Shown piece after piece: positions 34,894-45,646 of a stretch of 64,000 bases of DNA. This stretch comes from Glomus cerebriforme (lineage: Eukaryota > Glomeromycota > Glomeromycetes > Glomerales > Glomeraceae), in NCBI GenBank assembly GCA_003550305.1, contig QKYT01000137.1, forward strand, positions 103,894-167,893, given 5' to 3'. A program made the translations under genes and the position numbers. The notes under the pieces are model-generated. The model ran no database searches. It had not been told where the DNA came from and saw only the letters and a list, made by a program, of their open reading frames with translations. The first letter of the stretch is position 1. Each line of letters starts with the position of its first letter.

Positions 34894-35710
34894 TCAATCA
34901 TTTTTCACTTCCATACTATCAACTTGATATAACCTTTTCTTTAAGACATTCCATCTATTGTAGCAACCAGACCTCTCACGATTGGGAAAATTTTCACGAG
35001 CAATTTTAGACCAAGGGACTTCTTGTAAATTTGCTAAAACTGCATCAACTAATTTTTTATCGTCTTGTAAGGACCAAAAATTTCTAATAACGGAAGGTTT
35101 TTTAGTTTTAACTTGGTTTTCCGGAGTTGGCGATAGATTAGAAGATTCGGCTTGAGAAGTTTTTTTCTTTGATTTATTGGATCCTTTAGTCGGAGCACGT
35201 CGTTTTGGCTTATTAATTATTGCTGATGTCTTGTTCGAAAAGAATTGGAAGAGAAGATAAATTTAAGAATGTTAATCGTAAATAAAAGCGATTTTGGACA
35301 AAAATATAATAAGCTAACGAACTTCGTTATCATCTTTTTTCTTAGTGTTCCGTCTTCTTTTTTTATGAGGAATTTCCTAAATTCACCAAATTTTTTATAA
35401 CATATTAAATTTTGTTTGTTTACTTATTTATTTATTTTCTAAAAAAAAAAACTAATAATTCATTCACCTCTTGATTATTCTCTTCATTATTCTCTTCATT
35501 CTCACCATTCTCACCATTCTCATCCATTCCTTGATCCGTCTGTTGTGTATTACATCGTGAATTGGTTAGAGCTTCATCCATATCTTGATCTGTTTGTTGT
35601 GTGTTGTTTCGTGTCATGATAGGCGTTTCTCCTTCTAAGACCATATTTTGCGTATTTTGCGTATTGTTTCGTGAAGAAATTGGAGATTTGTCATCCATTT
35701 CTTGATCCAT
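34894..35710 (-). CDS. SANT/Myb-like DNA-binding protein
   Basis: About four exons, near 220 residues. The N-terminus is acidic and Asn/Gln/Asp-rich, with a repeated unit (NNTQNTQN, NNTQQTDQDMDE, CNTQQTDQGMDE) and then runs of E and N. The middle is basic (KKRRRNTKKKDDN and PKRRAPTKGSNKSKKKTSQ), probably a nuclear localisation signal. The C-terminal 70 residues form one Myb/SANT-like helix-turn-helix: FWSLQDDKKLVDAVLANLQE, then VPWSKIARENFPNRERSGCY and NRWNVLKKRLY. W, W and W/Y sit at the expected three aromatic spacings. Likely nuclear, binding DNA or histone tails; target unknown. Stop TGA at 34894-34896. Confidence 0.7.
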
Positions 35711-36020
35711 TGCAAGTTACCAAATTTTAAACGCGAAATAATCTAAATTTTGAAAATTAAATGAATATTTATTTATAATTATAAATGTAACTAAATAAAA
35801 TAGTTTCTTTTTCGTAAAGTTTGATAAAACATTGTCTCAAACAATAATATTGATCAATGATGAAAATAAAATTGACTACTATTGATAATCAAATTTATGA
35901 CTTATAAAATAACTTTATTATAAAAATTATTATATCAAAAATGACAATTAACTTTTTATAAATTAAAAAAAATATTTAATTTATAAAATCAATCTTTATT
36001 TTTACGTACCTTTTAATTAT

Positions 36021-36842
36021 TTAAGTTGAACTTTTAATAGCAATAGAACCAACAATAAGATCAAGCATTTCTTTTTGATCATTGATCCCATCATCAATCT
36101 TATAATACTAAATAATATAATATATACATTTTTAAACATACGAAACATGTTATTATAATTATTTCAAAATAATCAAATTACCTTTTTCATATTTGAAATA
36201 TCTGCAGAACTTGAAAATTCTTTAATATCCGCTTCATCACCATGAATCAATGTAGATAAATGAGATCTCACCTAAATTAAAAAAAAATAAAATAGAATGT
36301 TTTTTTTAATCATATATAATAGAATTAAAATTTAAAGAAAGAATTCATTACCTCTTCAGCATTTCCTCCAACTTTAACGACAACAATTGAAGTTGAGGAA
36401 TCGGAAATTCCAAATCTTCGTAATGATTCACTTATCTAATTAAAATAATCAAATTCAAAAATATTTAATATATACTTGAAACAAATAACTTTAATAAATT
36501 GAACTTACATTTGTTGTCGGGGAAAGATTATAAACAATTTCGGAATGTACATTATGAGTTTTAAGTGAAGAATGAAATTCATGGTGTACAGCGTCATTTG
36601 TAGCCACGAGTAATTGGAACTTATCCAATACCTTTATTTTATAAATTGTTAATGATATTTACCAACTCAAAATTCAATTCCTTTATCTTATTTACCACTT
36701 TAGCATTTATAAAAGCATAAGATAATTCTTGATCATGGGATAATAGACGTTTTCGTAAATCTGCGGCATTTGTTACGTTTTTATAAAGTAAAATATGAAT
36801 TTGGCCTCTTTTTGGATAAAGCTCAAGAGTAAATGACTGCAT
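36021..36842 (-). CDS. CGI121: EKC/KEOPS complex subunit Cgi121
   Basis: About four exons, near 175 residues. Cgi121 (human TPRKB) binds tRNA and stimulates Bud32/Kae1 in the KEOPS complex, which makes t6A on ANN-decoding tRNAs and also affects telomeres. It reads MQSFTLELYPKRGQIHILLY and VTNAADLRKRLLS at the N-terminus. Then come FAFINAKVV-like text, KFQLLVATNDAVHHEFH (family V-A-x-N-x-A), TKTHNVHSEIVYNLSPTTN, ISESLRRFGISDSSTSIVVV (family I-x-x-x-L-x-x-F-G-I) and a C-terminal helix IDDGINDQKEMLDLIVGSIA. Stop TAA 36021-36023, start ATG 36842. Confidence 0.85.
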
Positions 36843-38138
36843 GACTGAATGGCGGTAATTGAAACTTCAAACAAATTAATAAGCTCAGATTATCACAATT
36901 AACCAATCAAATTTAAAATCAGGTGTAACAATTTATATAGACAAAAAATGATTTCACGTTTTATTTCCAAGAAGGTAATTTTTGCCAATTTATTTATATA
37001 ATTGTTTATTTTAAAAAGTTAGAGAATCTCATCATAACAGATAAAGGTTACAAATAGACTGTCTCAAGGTTATATAATATTGAACCTTTATCCAAGCCTT
37101 TTTAGAGGAAATTGAGAGTTTGGATAATAATGTTGGTTTAGATGATGAAAGAATCCATTAATTCTAATCTTTTTCAATTAGATTTAAATGCTTCAAAATT
37201 TGTCCATTAACCTTTTAAGAGCAACCAATTAAAATTTCTGAACCCACAAAATCAACAAAATTTACTCCTTGTATTTTAATTGATAATTTTAATAGTAAGA
37301 TTCATCCTTGTGAAAGTTCACAAATTTACACTGGGAAATTAATAGCGAAATAGTTCATGAAGTGAATGGAATTTAGCTTCTTTATCTATATAAAATGTAA
37401 TCAAACTAAATATTTTGTTTGTGGTAGTAAAAACTTTTATAAATCTCGTAGTAAATCCACTACTTCTTTTGATTCAAATAGTACCCTTAAATCTTATCTG
37501 ATAACAGATAATATGAAATCTTGAATATAGAGTGAATTTTGTTTCGACGCTCTTTTCAAAAAGAAAAATAAATAAACACAGTAAAAATGAAAAATATATA
37601 AAATTTCTCACACATTAAAAAACATATATATTCTCTTTTTCCAATGTTAAATGCCGAATTATCTATAAGATGCCGAATGAACAATCAAAATCAAAAAAAA
37701 ATCGCTATATGTTTGAAAACATGAATTGTATATCTCCGCTTATATGGGCGATATTTGTCTACATAATAATCCTAATTGAAAAACAGGCTCAGAATATTTT
37801 CCTTCCCAAGCCTCTGAGTTCTTACCTTTCAGCTCTTACATCTTACTTAAACAAGCTCTCGCTATATTTTGAATTGCCATTGATTCCATTGATTCTAATT
37901 TGAATTATAAGACAGAAAAGTTTATATATTGTATCTGTTATCTGCTTTTGTGCTGAATTACTTCATAATTTTTATAATATACATAATAATGATAATATTT
38001 TATTGCTGCAAAAGAGAGTTCGTAAAGATGTTATTACGTGGAAGCAATTTATTGAAAATAAAGATATAAAAAAAGTTTGTAATTAATTAATTACATTAAA
38101 TAAATTATATTAAAGTACATAGATCCTTTTATATTATT
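36843..38138. other. Intergenic with a weak coding-like relic
   Basis: Between the CGI121 start and the LUD gene's end. About 37230-37500 reads on the plus strand as broken pieces (ISEPTKSTKFTPCILIDNF, KNFYKSRSKSTTSFDSNS) with stops between; no family recognised. A 77-codon open frame at 37670-37903 is hydrophobic and has no support. No intact gene. Confidence 0.4.
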
Positions 38139-38924
38139 TTAGTAACCTAAAGCTTCTTTGATAAAAATAACATGAACACGTTTAGGATTTATAGGATTAC
38201 CCTTTTTTAAAACAAGATAATTTGTAATTTGACTACTAAGAGTTTTATAAACTAATCTACAACGAGCAGATTCAAGTTCATAAGCATATTTTTCAACCCG
38301 TTCTTTACCGGCAAGTACATCTTTAACAATTTTATTGGTACCAGAGACGATTATAAGTTTTCCTGAGGTAACGATCCAAGCTCCAATACGAGATCCTGTA
38401 GCATCAACTCCAATCTTTAAAATAAAAATATAATTTAGAATTTTTTTTTTTATTTTTATAATGAAATCATTTTTAATACTTACTATAACACCATCTTCAG
38501 TGATAGCAGGAGCAGAAGACAAAAAATAATCGACAGTATAACCTTTGGTTCTTTTTAATTCAGCTTGTTTAACAAGATCAGTTTCAGCATAAATTTCACC
38601 ATGAACATTTTTCCATCCGGTATTGGATGTTTTTAAATATTCAACAAATCCAATTTCTTCTAAAGTTGTTGAATGACTATTATTAACTGAAGCATTCGGT
38701 GGAATTAATTTTTTTAAGAGCTCAAAAGCTTCAGCTTTATTAGATACTACGGTAACTTCATGACCATTCTCTTCAAGCGCTGCTTTAGTTTTAGCTACCG
38801 ATTCTTCTGATGCTGGTTTACCATATTTTTCAACATCAATTACAACTTCTTTGGTACTAAGTTGTGGATCAGTTTTTAATAAAGATTCAAGAGTTTCGGC
38901 AGTTTTTGTATTTATGATTGACAT
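38139..38924 (-). CDS. LUD-domain (LutC/YkgG-type) protein
   Basis: Two exons encode about 235 residues; the intron (about 38417-38485, with donor GTAAGT and TTTTAAAG acceptor) happens to be open and would otherwise insert about 23 Lys/Ile-rich residues. The domain shows ESVAKTKAALEENGHEVTVV, then EAFELLKKLIPPNASVNNSH with the S-H-S-T-T-L-E-E-I-G segment. Next come GVDATGSRIGAWIVTSGKLI and IVSGTNKIVKDVLAGKERV, the family's G-T-N-K-I-V motif, and a tail ending IKEALGY. Bacterial LUD proteins take part in lactate use as LutC; eukaryotic members have unknown roles. Start ATG 38924, divergent from COQ4. Confidence 0.8.
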   Translation of the reverse strand: MSIINTKTAETLESLLKTDPQLSTKEVVIDVEKYGKPASEESVAKTKAALEENGHEVTVVSNKAEAFELLKKLIPPNASVNNSHSTTLEEIGFVEYLKTSNTGWKNVHGEIYAETDLVKQAELKRTKGYTVDYFLSSAPAITEDGVIVSIKNDFIIKIKKKILNYIFILKIGVDATGSRIGAWIVTSGKLIIVSGTNKIVKDVLAGKERVEKYAYELESARCRLVYKTLSSQITNYLVLKKGNPINPKRVHVIFIKEALGY

Positions 38925-39593
38925 CTTATATCATAATTAGATTTAGGTTAGAGAATTTTTTGTCCTTTTTATACATTCACAAGAATAATCTGGTACTACA
39001 GATATTACTACAAAATTTAAATAAAAATTCCGTGCTGATCGACGCATCATCTACAGTGTTACAACTTACAATAGAATGATAAAGTTTGTTTTTTTTCGGA
39101 TCATCCGACGTAGAAATGTTAAAAATTAAGATGGAACAGTACAAGATCAAGTTAGAACTGCTGAAATTCGAATAAACGCGTAGTGGAATTATTCGCCTGA
39201 TTTTCGTCAATGCATAAGTGAATCTTTGGCGCAGTACATTCACGTCCAATACCATTAGACTTTTAAAGAATCCAAATTGTGTTTTCCTGGAATAAAAATT
39301 TTTCAAAAGATATCAAAATGAAATTGGTGTAATCAAAAGAAATGAAAATTTGGTTTAATGCACTGAATGCATTACAATTAACGTCAGGTGTAGGCGTTAC
39401 ACTTGCCTCAGTTTTCAATAGTTACTGTAACTGATTACGTACACACTGCACGTCTGCACTCTGCACGTGTGCTTTTCGCACTAAATGTAGTAGGTTAATT
39501 TGACGCATTATTTTGGTGTGATCCTCAATTATAATGACGGATCGGTTTTTGGTTATTATAAATACTCGTTACTTCATAATTCGTTAAAAAAAA
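38925..39593. promoter_or_regulatory. Bidirectional promoter between the LUD gene and COQ4
   Basis: A 670-bp region with CACGTG at 39464-39469, 125 bp upstream of the COQ4 start. A 109-codon minus-strand frame (38977-39306) has no recognised homology and no splice context, so I leave it out as a gene. Confidence 0.4.
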
Positions 39594-40548
39594 ATGTTTC
39601 GTCCAAAATTATCATTATCATCACGAATTTCTACAAAAAGAATTTTAATAACTCGGAATATATTATCAATTAATTTGTTTAGAGGTATCATATTATAATC
39701 GTATATTATTAAATTTTTTTTTGAAAATAGTAATATAATTTATTTTTCCTTTTTTTTTTTAGATAAAAAAGATTATGATTTTAATTTTAAACGAACGCAT
39801 TATGCATCAAGTATATCAAGTACAAATGCGCAAATATCAAACTTTCAAAAAAGTATTCTTGCAGTGTCATCAGCATTTACAGCATTTTTTGATCCAGGAA
39901 GAGGAGGTAACATATATAACAAAGTTTCTTTTCATTTATTATAATAAACTTACTCATCCTTTTCACTTAATAGATATGATAGCGACGTTAGGAGAAACGA
40001 CGGGATCAATATTTGTTAATAGAATGAGAGACAACATGTTACGAGACAAAACAGGGCGAAGAATTCTTCGAGAACGTCCACGAATTCATTCAAATACAAT
40101 AGATATACCATATTTACGTTCATTACAATTAGGAACATTTGGTAAAGAGTACGCAAATTTTTTGGATGGACAAAAAGTAACGCCAGATACAAGAGTTAAA
40201 GTACAATACATTTATGATGATGAATTAGCTTACGTTATGCAAAGGTATAGGGAATGTCATGATTTTTTTCACGCATTAACTAAATTACCAGTTAATGTTG
40301 AAGGTGAATTAGCATTAAAATGGTTTGAATTGGCTCAAACTGGATTGCCTATGACTTTATTGAGTTCTTTTTTTGGACCTTTAATGCTTTCTTCTAAGGA
40401 ACAAGAAAGATTGTTTAAGAAGTATGTTCCCTGGGCTTTACAATGTGGATCTCAATGTAAATTTTTGTTGAATGTTTATTATGAAGAATGTTGGAACAAA
40501 AATATTGAAGAAATGAGAAAAGAGTTAGGAATTTATCTTGTAGATTAG
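39594..40548 (+). CDS. COQ4: Ubiquinone biosynthesis protein Coq4
   Basis: Three exons encode about 268 residues. Coq4 is a matrix-side inner-membrane protein; it organises the CoQ synthome and has been linked to C1 decarboxylation-hydroxylation of the ring. The first 30 residues (MFRPKLSLSSRISTKRIL) are rich in Arg/Ser without acids, a typical presequence. The core includes MIATLGETTGSIFVNRMRDN, RILRERPRIHSNTIDI, LQLGTFGKEYANFLD and AYVMQRYRECHDFFHALTKL. HDFFH followed by 11 residues and Glu is the H-D-x-x-H-x11-E metal motif of the family. It ends with PWALQCGSQCKFLLNVYYEE and TAG 40546-40548. The second exon joins the first in the frame of KKDYDFNFKRTHYAS; a competing frame there is a shadow. 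Confidence 0.93.
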
Positions 40549-40606
40549 AAGGACTCGTAATTTATTTAATTTATTACTAAATTAAAATTTCTATTAAAAT
40601 TATTCT

Positions 40607-41266
40607 TTAAACTCCATATAAAGCTTTATATTCTTTCATTTTTAATAATTGTTCATCATAACCACCTTTCTCTCTAATATATTCAATAATTTGATCTAAA
40701 TTTACTATAGCTTTAACAGGAACACCATAGTCTTCTTCAATTTGTTGTACAGCAGATTTTTCTCCAGTTCCTTTTTCTTGTCTGTCGATAGCGATGATAA
40801 CACCAGCAACCTTCGCCCCACTGTTTGAAATGATTTCGAAACTTTCTTTAATAGAAGTACCAGCCGTAATTACATCATCAATAATTAATATATTTCCGCT
40901 AAGGGGTGCTCCAACGATATTACCACCTTCACCATGATCTTTTATTTCTTTTCTATTAAATGAATATGGTACATCTTTATTAAATGTTTCCAATAATGCT
41001 ATAACTGTTGAAGATACCAAGGGTATCGCTTTGTATGCTGGACCAAATATTCCATCATAAGCTAGTTCATGGGAATATGATTCTAAAGCTTTTGCATAAA
41101 ATTTACCAATTTTTGATAATGATTCTCCTGTATTGAATTTTCCTGTATTTAAAAAATACGGACTTAAACGACCAGATTTTAATATAAATGAACCGAAACT
41201 TAAAATATTCTGTGAAATTAAGAATTCTATAAATTCTCTTTGATATTGTTCAAGTGTCATATTCAA
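40607..41266 (-). CDS. URA5: Orotate phosphoribosyltransferase
   Basis: A single-exon gene of 219 residues, the family's usual length. It makes orotidine 5'-monophosphate from orotate and PRPP, the fifth step of pyrimidine synthesis in the cytosol. Motifs: ILKSGRLSPYFLNTGKFNTG (orotate loop), YDGIFGPAYKAIPLVSSTVI, VPYSFNRKEIKDHGEGG with the flexible-loop K-x-H-G-E-G-G, and NILIIDDVITAGTSIKE, the PRPP-binding motif with both Asp residues. ATG 41266 gives MNMTLEQYQ; the second Met two codons later is an equally good start. Tail to tail with COQ4, divergent from the antiporter gene. Confidence 0.95.
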   Translation of the reverse strand: MNMTLEQYQREFIEFLISQNILSFGSFILKSGRLSPYFLNTGKFNTGESLSKIGKFYAKALESYSHELAYDGIFGPAYKAIPLVSSTVIALLETFNKDVPYSFNRKEIKDHGEGGNIVGAPLSGNILIIDDVITAGTSIKESFEIISNSGAKVAGVIIAIDRQEKGTGEKSAVQQIEEDYGVPVKAIVNLDQIIEYIREKGGYDEQLLKMKEYKALYGV

Positions 41267-41834
41267 ATGAGAATTTTTTCGTTATCTCGGAACTTTTTTT
41301 TCGGAATTTTTTTTTTTCTAAAAATGTTTGAAATGATCAAATCTGGAATCGATCATCTTATTTAGCTGCGCCACGTTATGTTGTATTCGTTGTATGAGAA
41401 AAGGGGTAGATAAGGAGAATCTTTTCTTATTTGTATATGATATCACCCTATCGAAAAAATACCGGAATTTAAATTCTTATATTATTAATTAAACGAAAAA
41501 TCTCCTGATCGGCGTGACGGCGTTACCATTTTAAAATTATTTTGCCGGTAATCATCCTGAATTTTTTTTTATGATAGAACAAAACAAACAAAACGTGATA
41601 TAAATATTTAAGTCTCACACGCATCGCAAAAAAGTTAATTTGCAATGACAGTTATAGAATAGGCTATTATAGGAATTACTTGTGATACATTTAAATAAAT
41701 TTATAATTCTCTTTTTTTTTGAAGTCTCCCTTTCTTTTTTTTTCCTTGAGAAGATTTAGAAAAACAATAAAAGCAATAAATAGATAATAAATTAAATATT
41801 TGTAGAATAATAATTAAATCAATTCGAACAGAAA
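41267..41834. promoter_or_regulatory. Bidirectional promoter between URA5 and the antiporter gene
   Basis: About 570 bp of AT-rich DNA with poly-T tracts and two poly-purine/pyrimidine tracts near 41575 and 41720. A 73-codon minus frame at 41701-41922 overlaps the antiporter start and is a shadow. No further gene. Confidence 0.4.
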
Positions 41835-44800
41835 ATGTCACAAGATAATCAGGATATACCACCGTCACAAACTTCAGCAATTGCGGGAAGTAATGTTGAC
41901 GCCGAACCTTCTGAAGGATCACACAGAATTTTGATCAATGATCCATCTTCATCAACAAATAATAATTCAAAAAATAATTCAAAATCGCATCCTACATCAC
42001 CTACGTCAACTATGCCTAAATTACGCCAACGTAAATCATATTCGAATGATGATGACAATGATGACGACAATGATGATTCCGATTCTGATGATTCTAAAAT
42101 ACGTAAAAGGAAAAATTTAAGGAGGCGGCGACGTCAAACTAGTTTAACATCTAATACGGGAGATAACGTCATTGATGAAAATCAAGACGAAAACGAAGGT
42201 GATGAGAATGAATCTGATCATGAATTCACTCTTAAAGATAGACAAGAAGTAAGTTTAATATATGCTTGCTAATTTTTAATCCAAAATTAACCTTATCAAC
42301 ATATTTATAATTAGGCTATTAATTTTACGCATCCATTTGGTTTACCAATATGGAAACCGGCCTTGTATAAAAAATCACGTTCAATAACACGTAATGCTGA
42401 TTCAGCGCTTCATTTAACCCCATCACCAAAATTATATCTTAGTCCTGGTAACATTATTTGGGCAATATGTTTTGGATGGTGGTTAGCATTGGTATCATAC
42501 ATTTTATCAATTATAACACTGTTAATGCCATTTGGAGGATGGAGATACGCAAAAGTATTTCGAGAATTAAGTTATTATATATTTTGGCCATTTGGTAAAT
42601 TTGTCGAAAAAGATGAAGATTGGCCCGATGATACACCACATGAACAACCAACTGACTATTTTAATTATCATAATTCTGTCATCAGTGGTATGGATATTGA
42701 GGATGAGACTAGACCTTTATTGGGAAATCTTTATATTAATCCAAGAAGAAATAGTCGATCAGAAAGTTTTGATTTATCTGATAAATTGGATGAAATTGGT
42801 CTATCAGGTATTTTCTATTATATCTTGTTCTTCCTAGTCCTAGGTGAGTCTTTTTAAATGAATTTTATTGTTTTTTTTTCATTTGTTCATATATACGTGA
42901 ACATAATTACCAATTAATTTCAATATTTTAGCGCCAACATTTTTGTTCGCATCAGCTTTATGTTGGTTATCAGTGTTTCCACTTCCAATGGCAAAATTAA
43001 TACATGAACTACTTAAACATTTAAAAAGATCCCCATTATCATTACATTTTAAATCAGGATCATCTCGCGCAGCATCAAGATCAGTAGTATTATTATGTAC
43101 ATACAGAGCCTTTGGATTGCAATATTACAAGTATACATATGATGGGATTAACATAATATTTATAAATTTGATGGCAATAGTATTCTTCGTTATTATAGAT
43201 GATCGGTTTCTTAAATTCCGATTTCCAGATACTTTATTTGCAACAGAAGAATTTATATTTGCACTATCATTAGCATCAGTTATACCTTTAAGTTATTTTA
43301 TTGGTGCAGCAGTAGCTTCTATTTCAGCTCAATCATCTATTGGCATGGGGGCTGTCATTAATGCTACCTTTGGTAGTATTATTGAAATTATTTTATATGC
43401 TATGGCTTTAAATAAAGGTAGAGGTAAATTGACGGAAGGTAGCATTATTGGAAGTTTTATGGCTGGTGTACTATTAATGCCCGGTGTCAGTATGGTTAGT
43501 GGTGGCCTAAAGAGAAAAGAGCAAAAATTTAATTCTAAAAGTGCAGGTAAGTGATGTAAAAATGTTCTTTTTCTTTAAATAATATAAATGCATGCTGAAT
43601 TTATTTACATTTAATTAGGAGTGACATCAACAATGCTCATTATGGCTATCATTGGTGCACTTACCCCGACTTTATTCTTTCAAACATATGCTCCTGTAAG
43701 TTTTTATTCGAATAATTTAATAGTTATTTAGTATTTATTTATAAAAAAAAAAAATTTTTTTTTTTCTCTTTTCAGTATAAAATGTCTTGTAAAACTATAC
43801 CATGTGGTGATGGATTATTAAACACTTCTTGTCAAAGGTGTGAACACTCTGAAGTTGAACCAACCGAAACTCCATTATACAAAGAAAGCGTCAAACCATT
43901 GATGTATATCTGTGCAGCAATTCTTTTATTAGTAAGTATCTCTTATAATGGTAACCTTGAAAAACTCGTCCCTAATTTCATCTTTTCTAACAAAATAATA
44001 TCGTGTTTTTGTAGTCATATTTAATCGGATTATGGTTTTCATTACGTACACACGCATCACTAGTCTATCATACACCACACCCACAAGAACGATCACAATC
44101 CATATATCAACGTCTTGCCCCCGTAAATATTATCCAACAACTTCTTCCGCAAACACCGAGTTTCCTACATCCACATCAGGATGGTCAAAATCCACCGCCA
44201 TTACCAAGATCATATTCAGTACCTAATGCAACGATTCCAGTTCAAAGTATAATTGTTCCTAATCATGAAAATACAATTAATTTAGCTGGTGTAGCGAATA
44301 ATTTGCAAAATCCACAAACAACTAGTTTTAGATCTGCTCATGAAACTGAGGAAGAAGAAATTGTTCATGGTCATGATTCTCCTAATTGGAGTAAAGTTAA
44401 AAGTGTATTAATACTATTAACTTGTACTGCTTTTTATTCTTTCATTGCAGGTAAAATGTTTTTAAAGTTGACTTTTACAAGAATTGTTTTTTAATAAGTT
44501 TGAGAAATAATAATAGTAACTTTTTTTTAAAAAAATATATATGTATAGAAATTTTGGTTGAGAATGTTGGATTTGTTTTAAAACATATTAATACAACAGA
44601 GAAAATATTAGGACTAACTCTATTTGCTTTGGTACCAAACGTAACGGAATTTCTTAATGCAATGTTATTTGCTTTGTATGGAAATATTGCTCTTAGGTAC
44701 TGTAAATTGATTTATTTTTTTTTTTTTTCGAAAAAAATATTTTAATATAATTATATTTTTTATTTCATTTAAACAATTATAGTATGGAAATAGGGTCAGC

Positions 44801-45151
44801 TTATGCATTACAAGTATGTCTTTTACAAATTCCAGCTATGGTAGGGTATTCAGCCTGGATTAACAAAGACAAAAATGAAGTTCAGCAAAGAGGTTACACA
44901 TTCACGTAAGTCTTTCATAATCTCTTTTTTTTTATTAAAAAAAAATTTTTCTAATCGAAATTTTATCTAGATTGGTATTTCCGAGGTGGGATGTATTTGC
45001 TGTAGTATTTTCTGTATTTTTATTAACTTATACATATATAGAAGGAAAATCTAATTATTTTAAAGGATCCATATTAATTTTATCTTATATGGTATTAATG
45101 GCTGGATTTTTCTATGCACCTTCTTCCAATTATGATAGTTATGATGTGTAA
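41835..45151 (+). CDS. VNX1-like vacuolar cation/H+ antiporter
   Basis: About eight exons encode roughly 850 residues. Yeast Vnx1 is a low-affinity vacuolar Na+(K+)/H+ exchanger of the CaCA superfamily. The N-terminal 140 residues are disordered with Ser/Asn and acidic/basic runs (DDDNDDDNDDSDSDDS, KRKNLRRRRRQT). Then FTHPFGLPIWKPALYKKSR and SPGNIIWAICFGWWLAL match the conserved Vnx1 entry region. The first exchanger repeat is AQSSIGMGAVINATFGSIIE (alpha-1 motif G-x-x-x-N-A-T-F-G-S-x-x-E), the second GLTLFALVPNVTEFLNAMLF (alpha-2). A long Pro/Ser-rich cytosolic loop (PPPLPRSYSVPNATI) lies between them. About 11 to 13 membrane segments in all. The last exon ends SNYDSYDV at TAA 45149-45151. 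ATG 41835 is the first in frame. Confidence 0.85.
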
Positions 45152-45646
45152 ATTAATAACATTTTAAAAACATTTTTGATTAGTTTTTATTTATGAAAAA
45201 AACATTTTAAAAAACATTTTTGATTAGTATTTATTAGTTGGTAATATAGTCAACTTTCTTTTTTTTTTTTCATAATTATATAATTTAATGGAAATGTAAT
45301 CTTAATGGAAATATATAAATTTGAATAACTTAACATTCTGAAATAAATTAATTTTCTTGTGTAAAGAGTAAACCTTTATTATTAATTATAAACAAAAAAA
45401 AAAGAGTTGTATAACAAAGCAGTCTAGAACAATAAAAATCCTAATGAATAAAACTTTAAGTTGTGGATTTGAAGATATTAAATATATTTTTTTATTGATG
45501 AAATTGTTTAAGTATTAATTTATTTAATTTGTTTAGCAAAAATAATTTAAATAATAATAAAATAATAATACATAAATTTTAATTACTAGAATAACCTTTT
45601 TTAAAAATTATTTTTCTTCACAACTAGGTCTTAATTTTTAATTACC
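45152..45646. other. Convergent 3' intergenic region
   Basis: Tail-to-tail space between the antiporter (+) and the myosin (-). It has a near-direct duplication (ACATTTTTGATTAGT at about 45172 and 45218) and AATAAA-like signals. No gene seen. Confidence 0.45.

Noticed and set aside
37670..37903. 77-codon hydrophobic plus-strand frame
   Set aside because: Hydrophobic by AT content; no family, no upstream promoter-like feature and no neighbouring exon.
38977..39306. 109-codon minus-strand frame between the LUD gene and COQ4
   Set aside because: No homology recognised, no splice or promoter context; lies in the divergent promoter.
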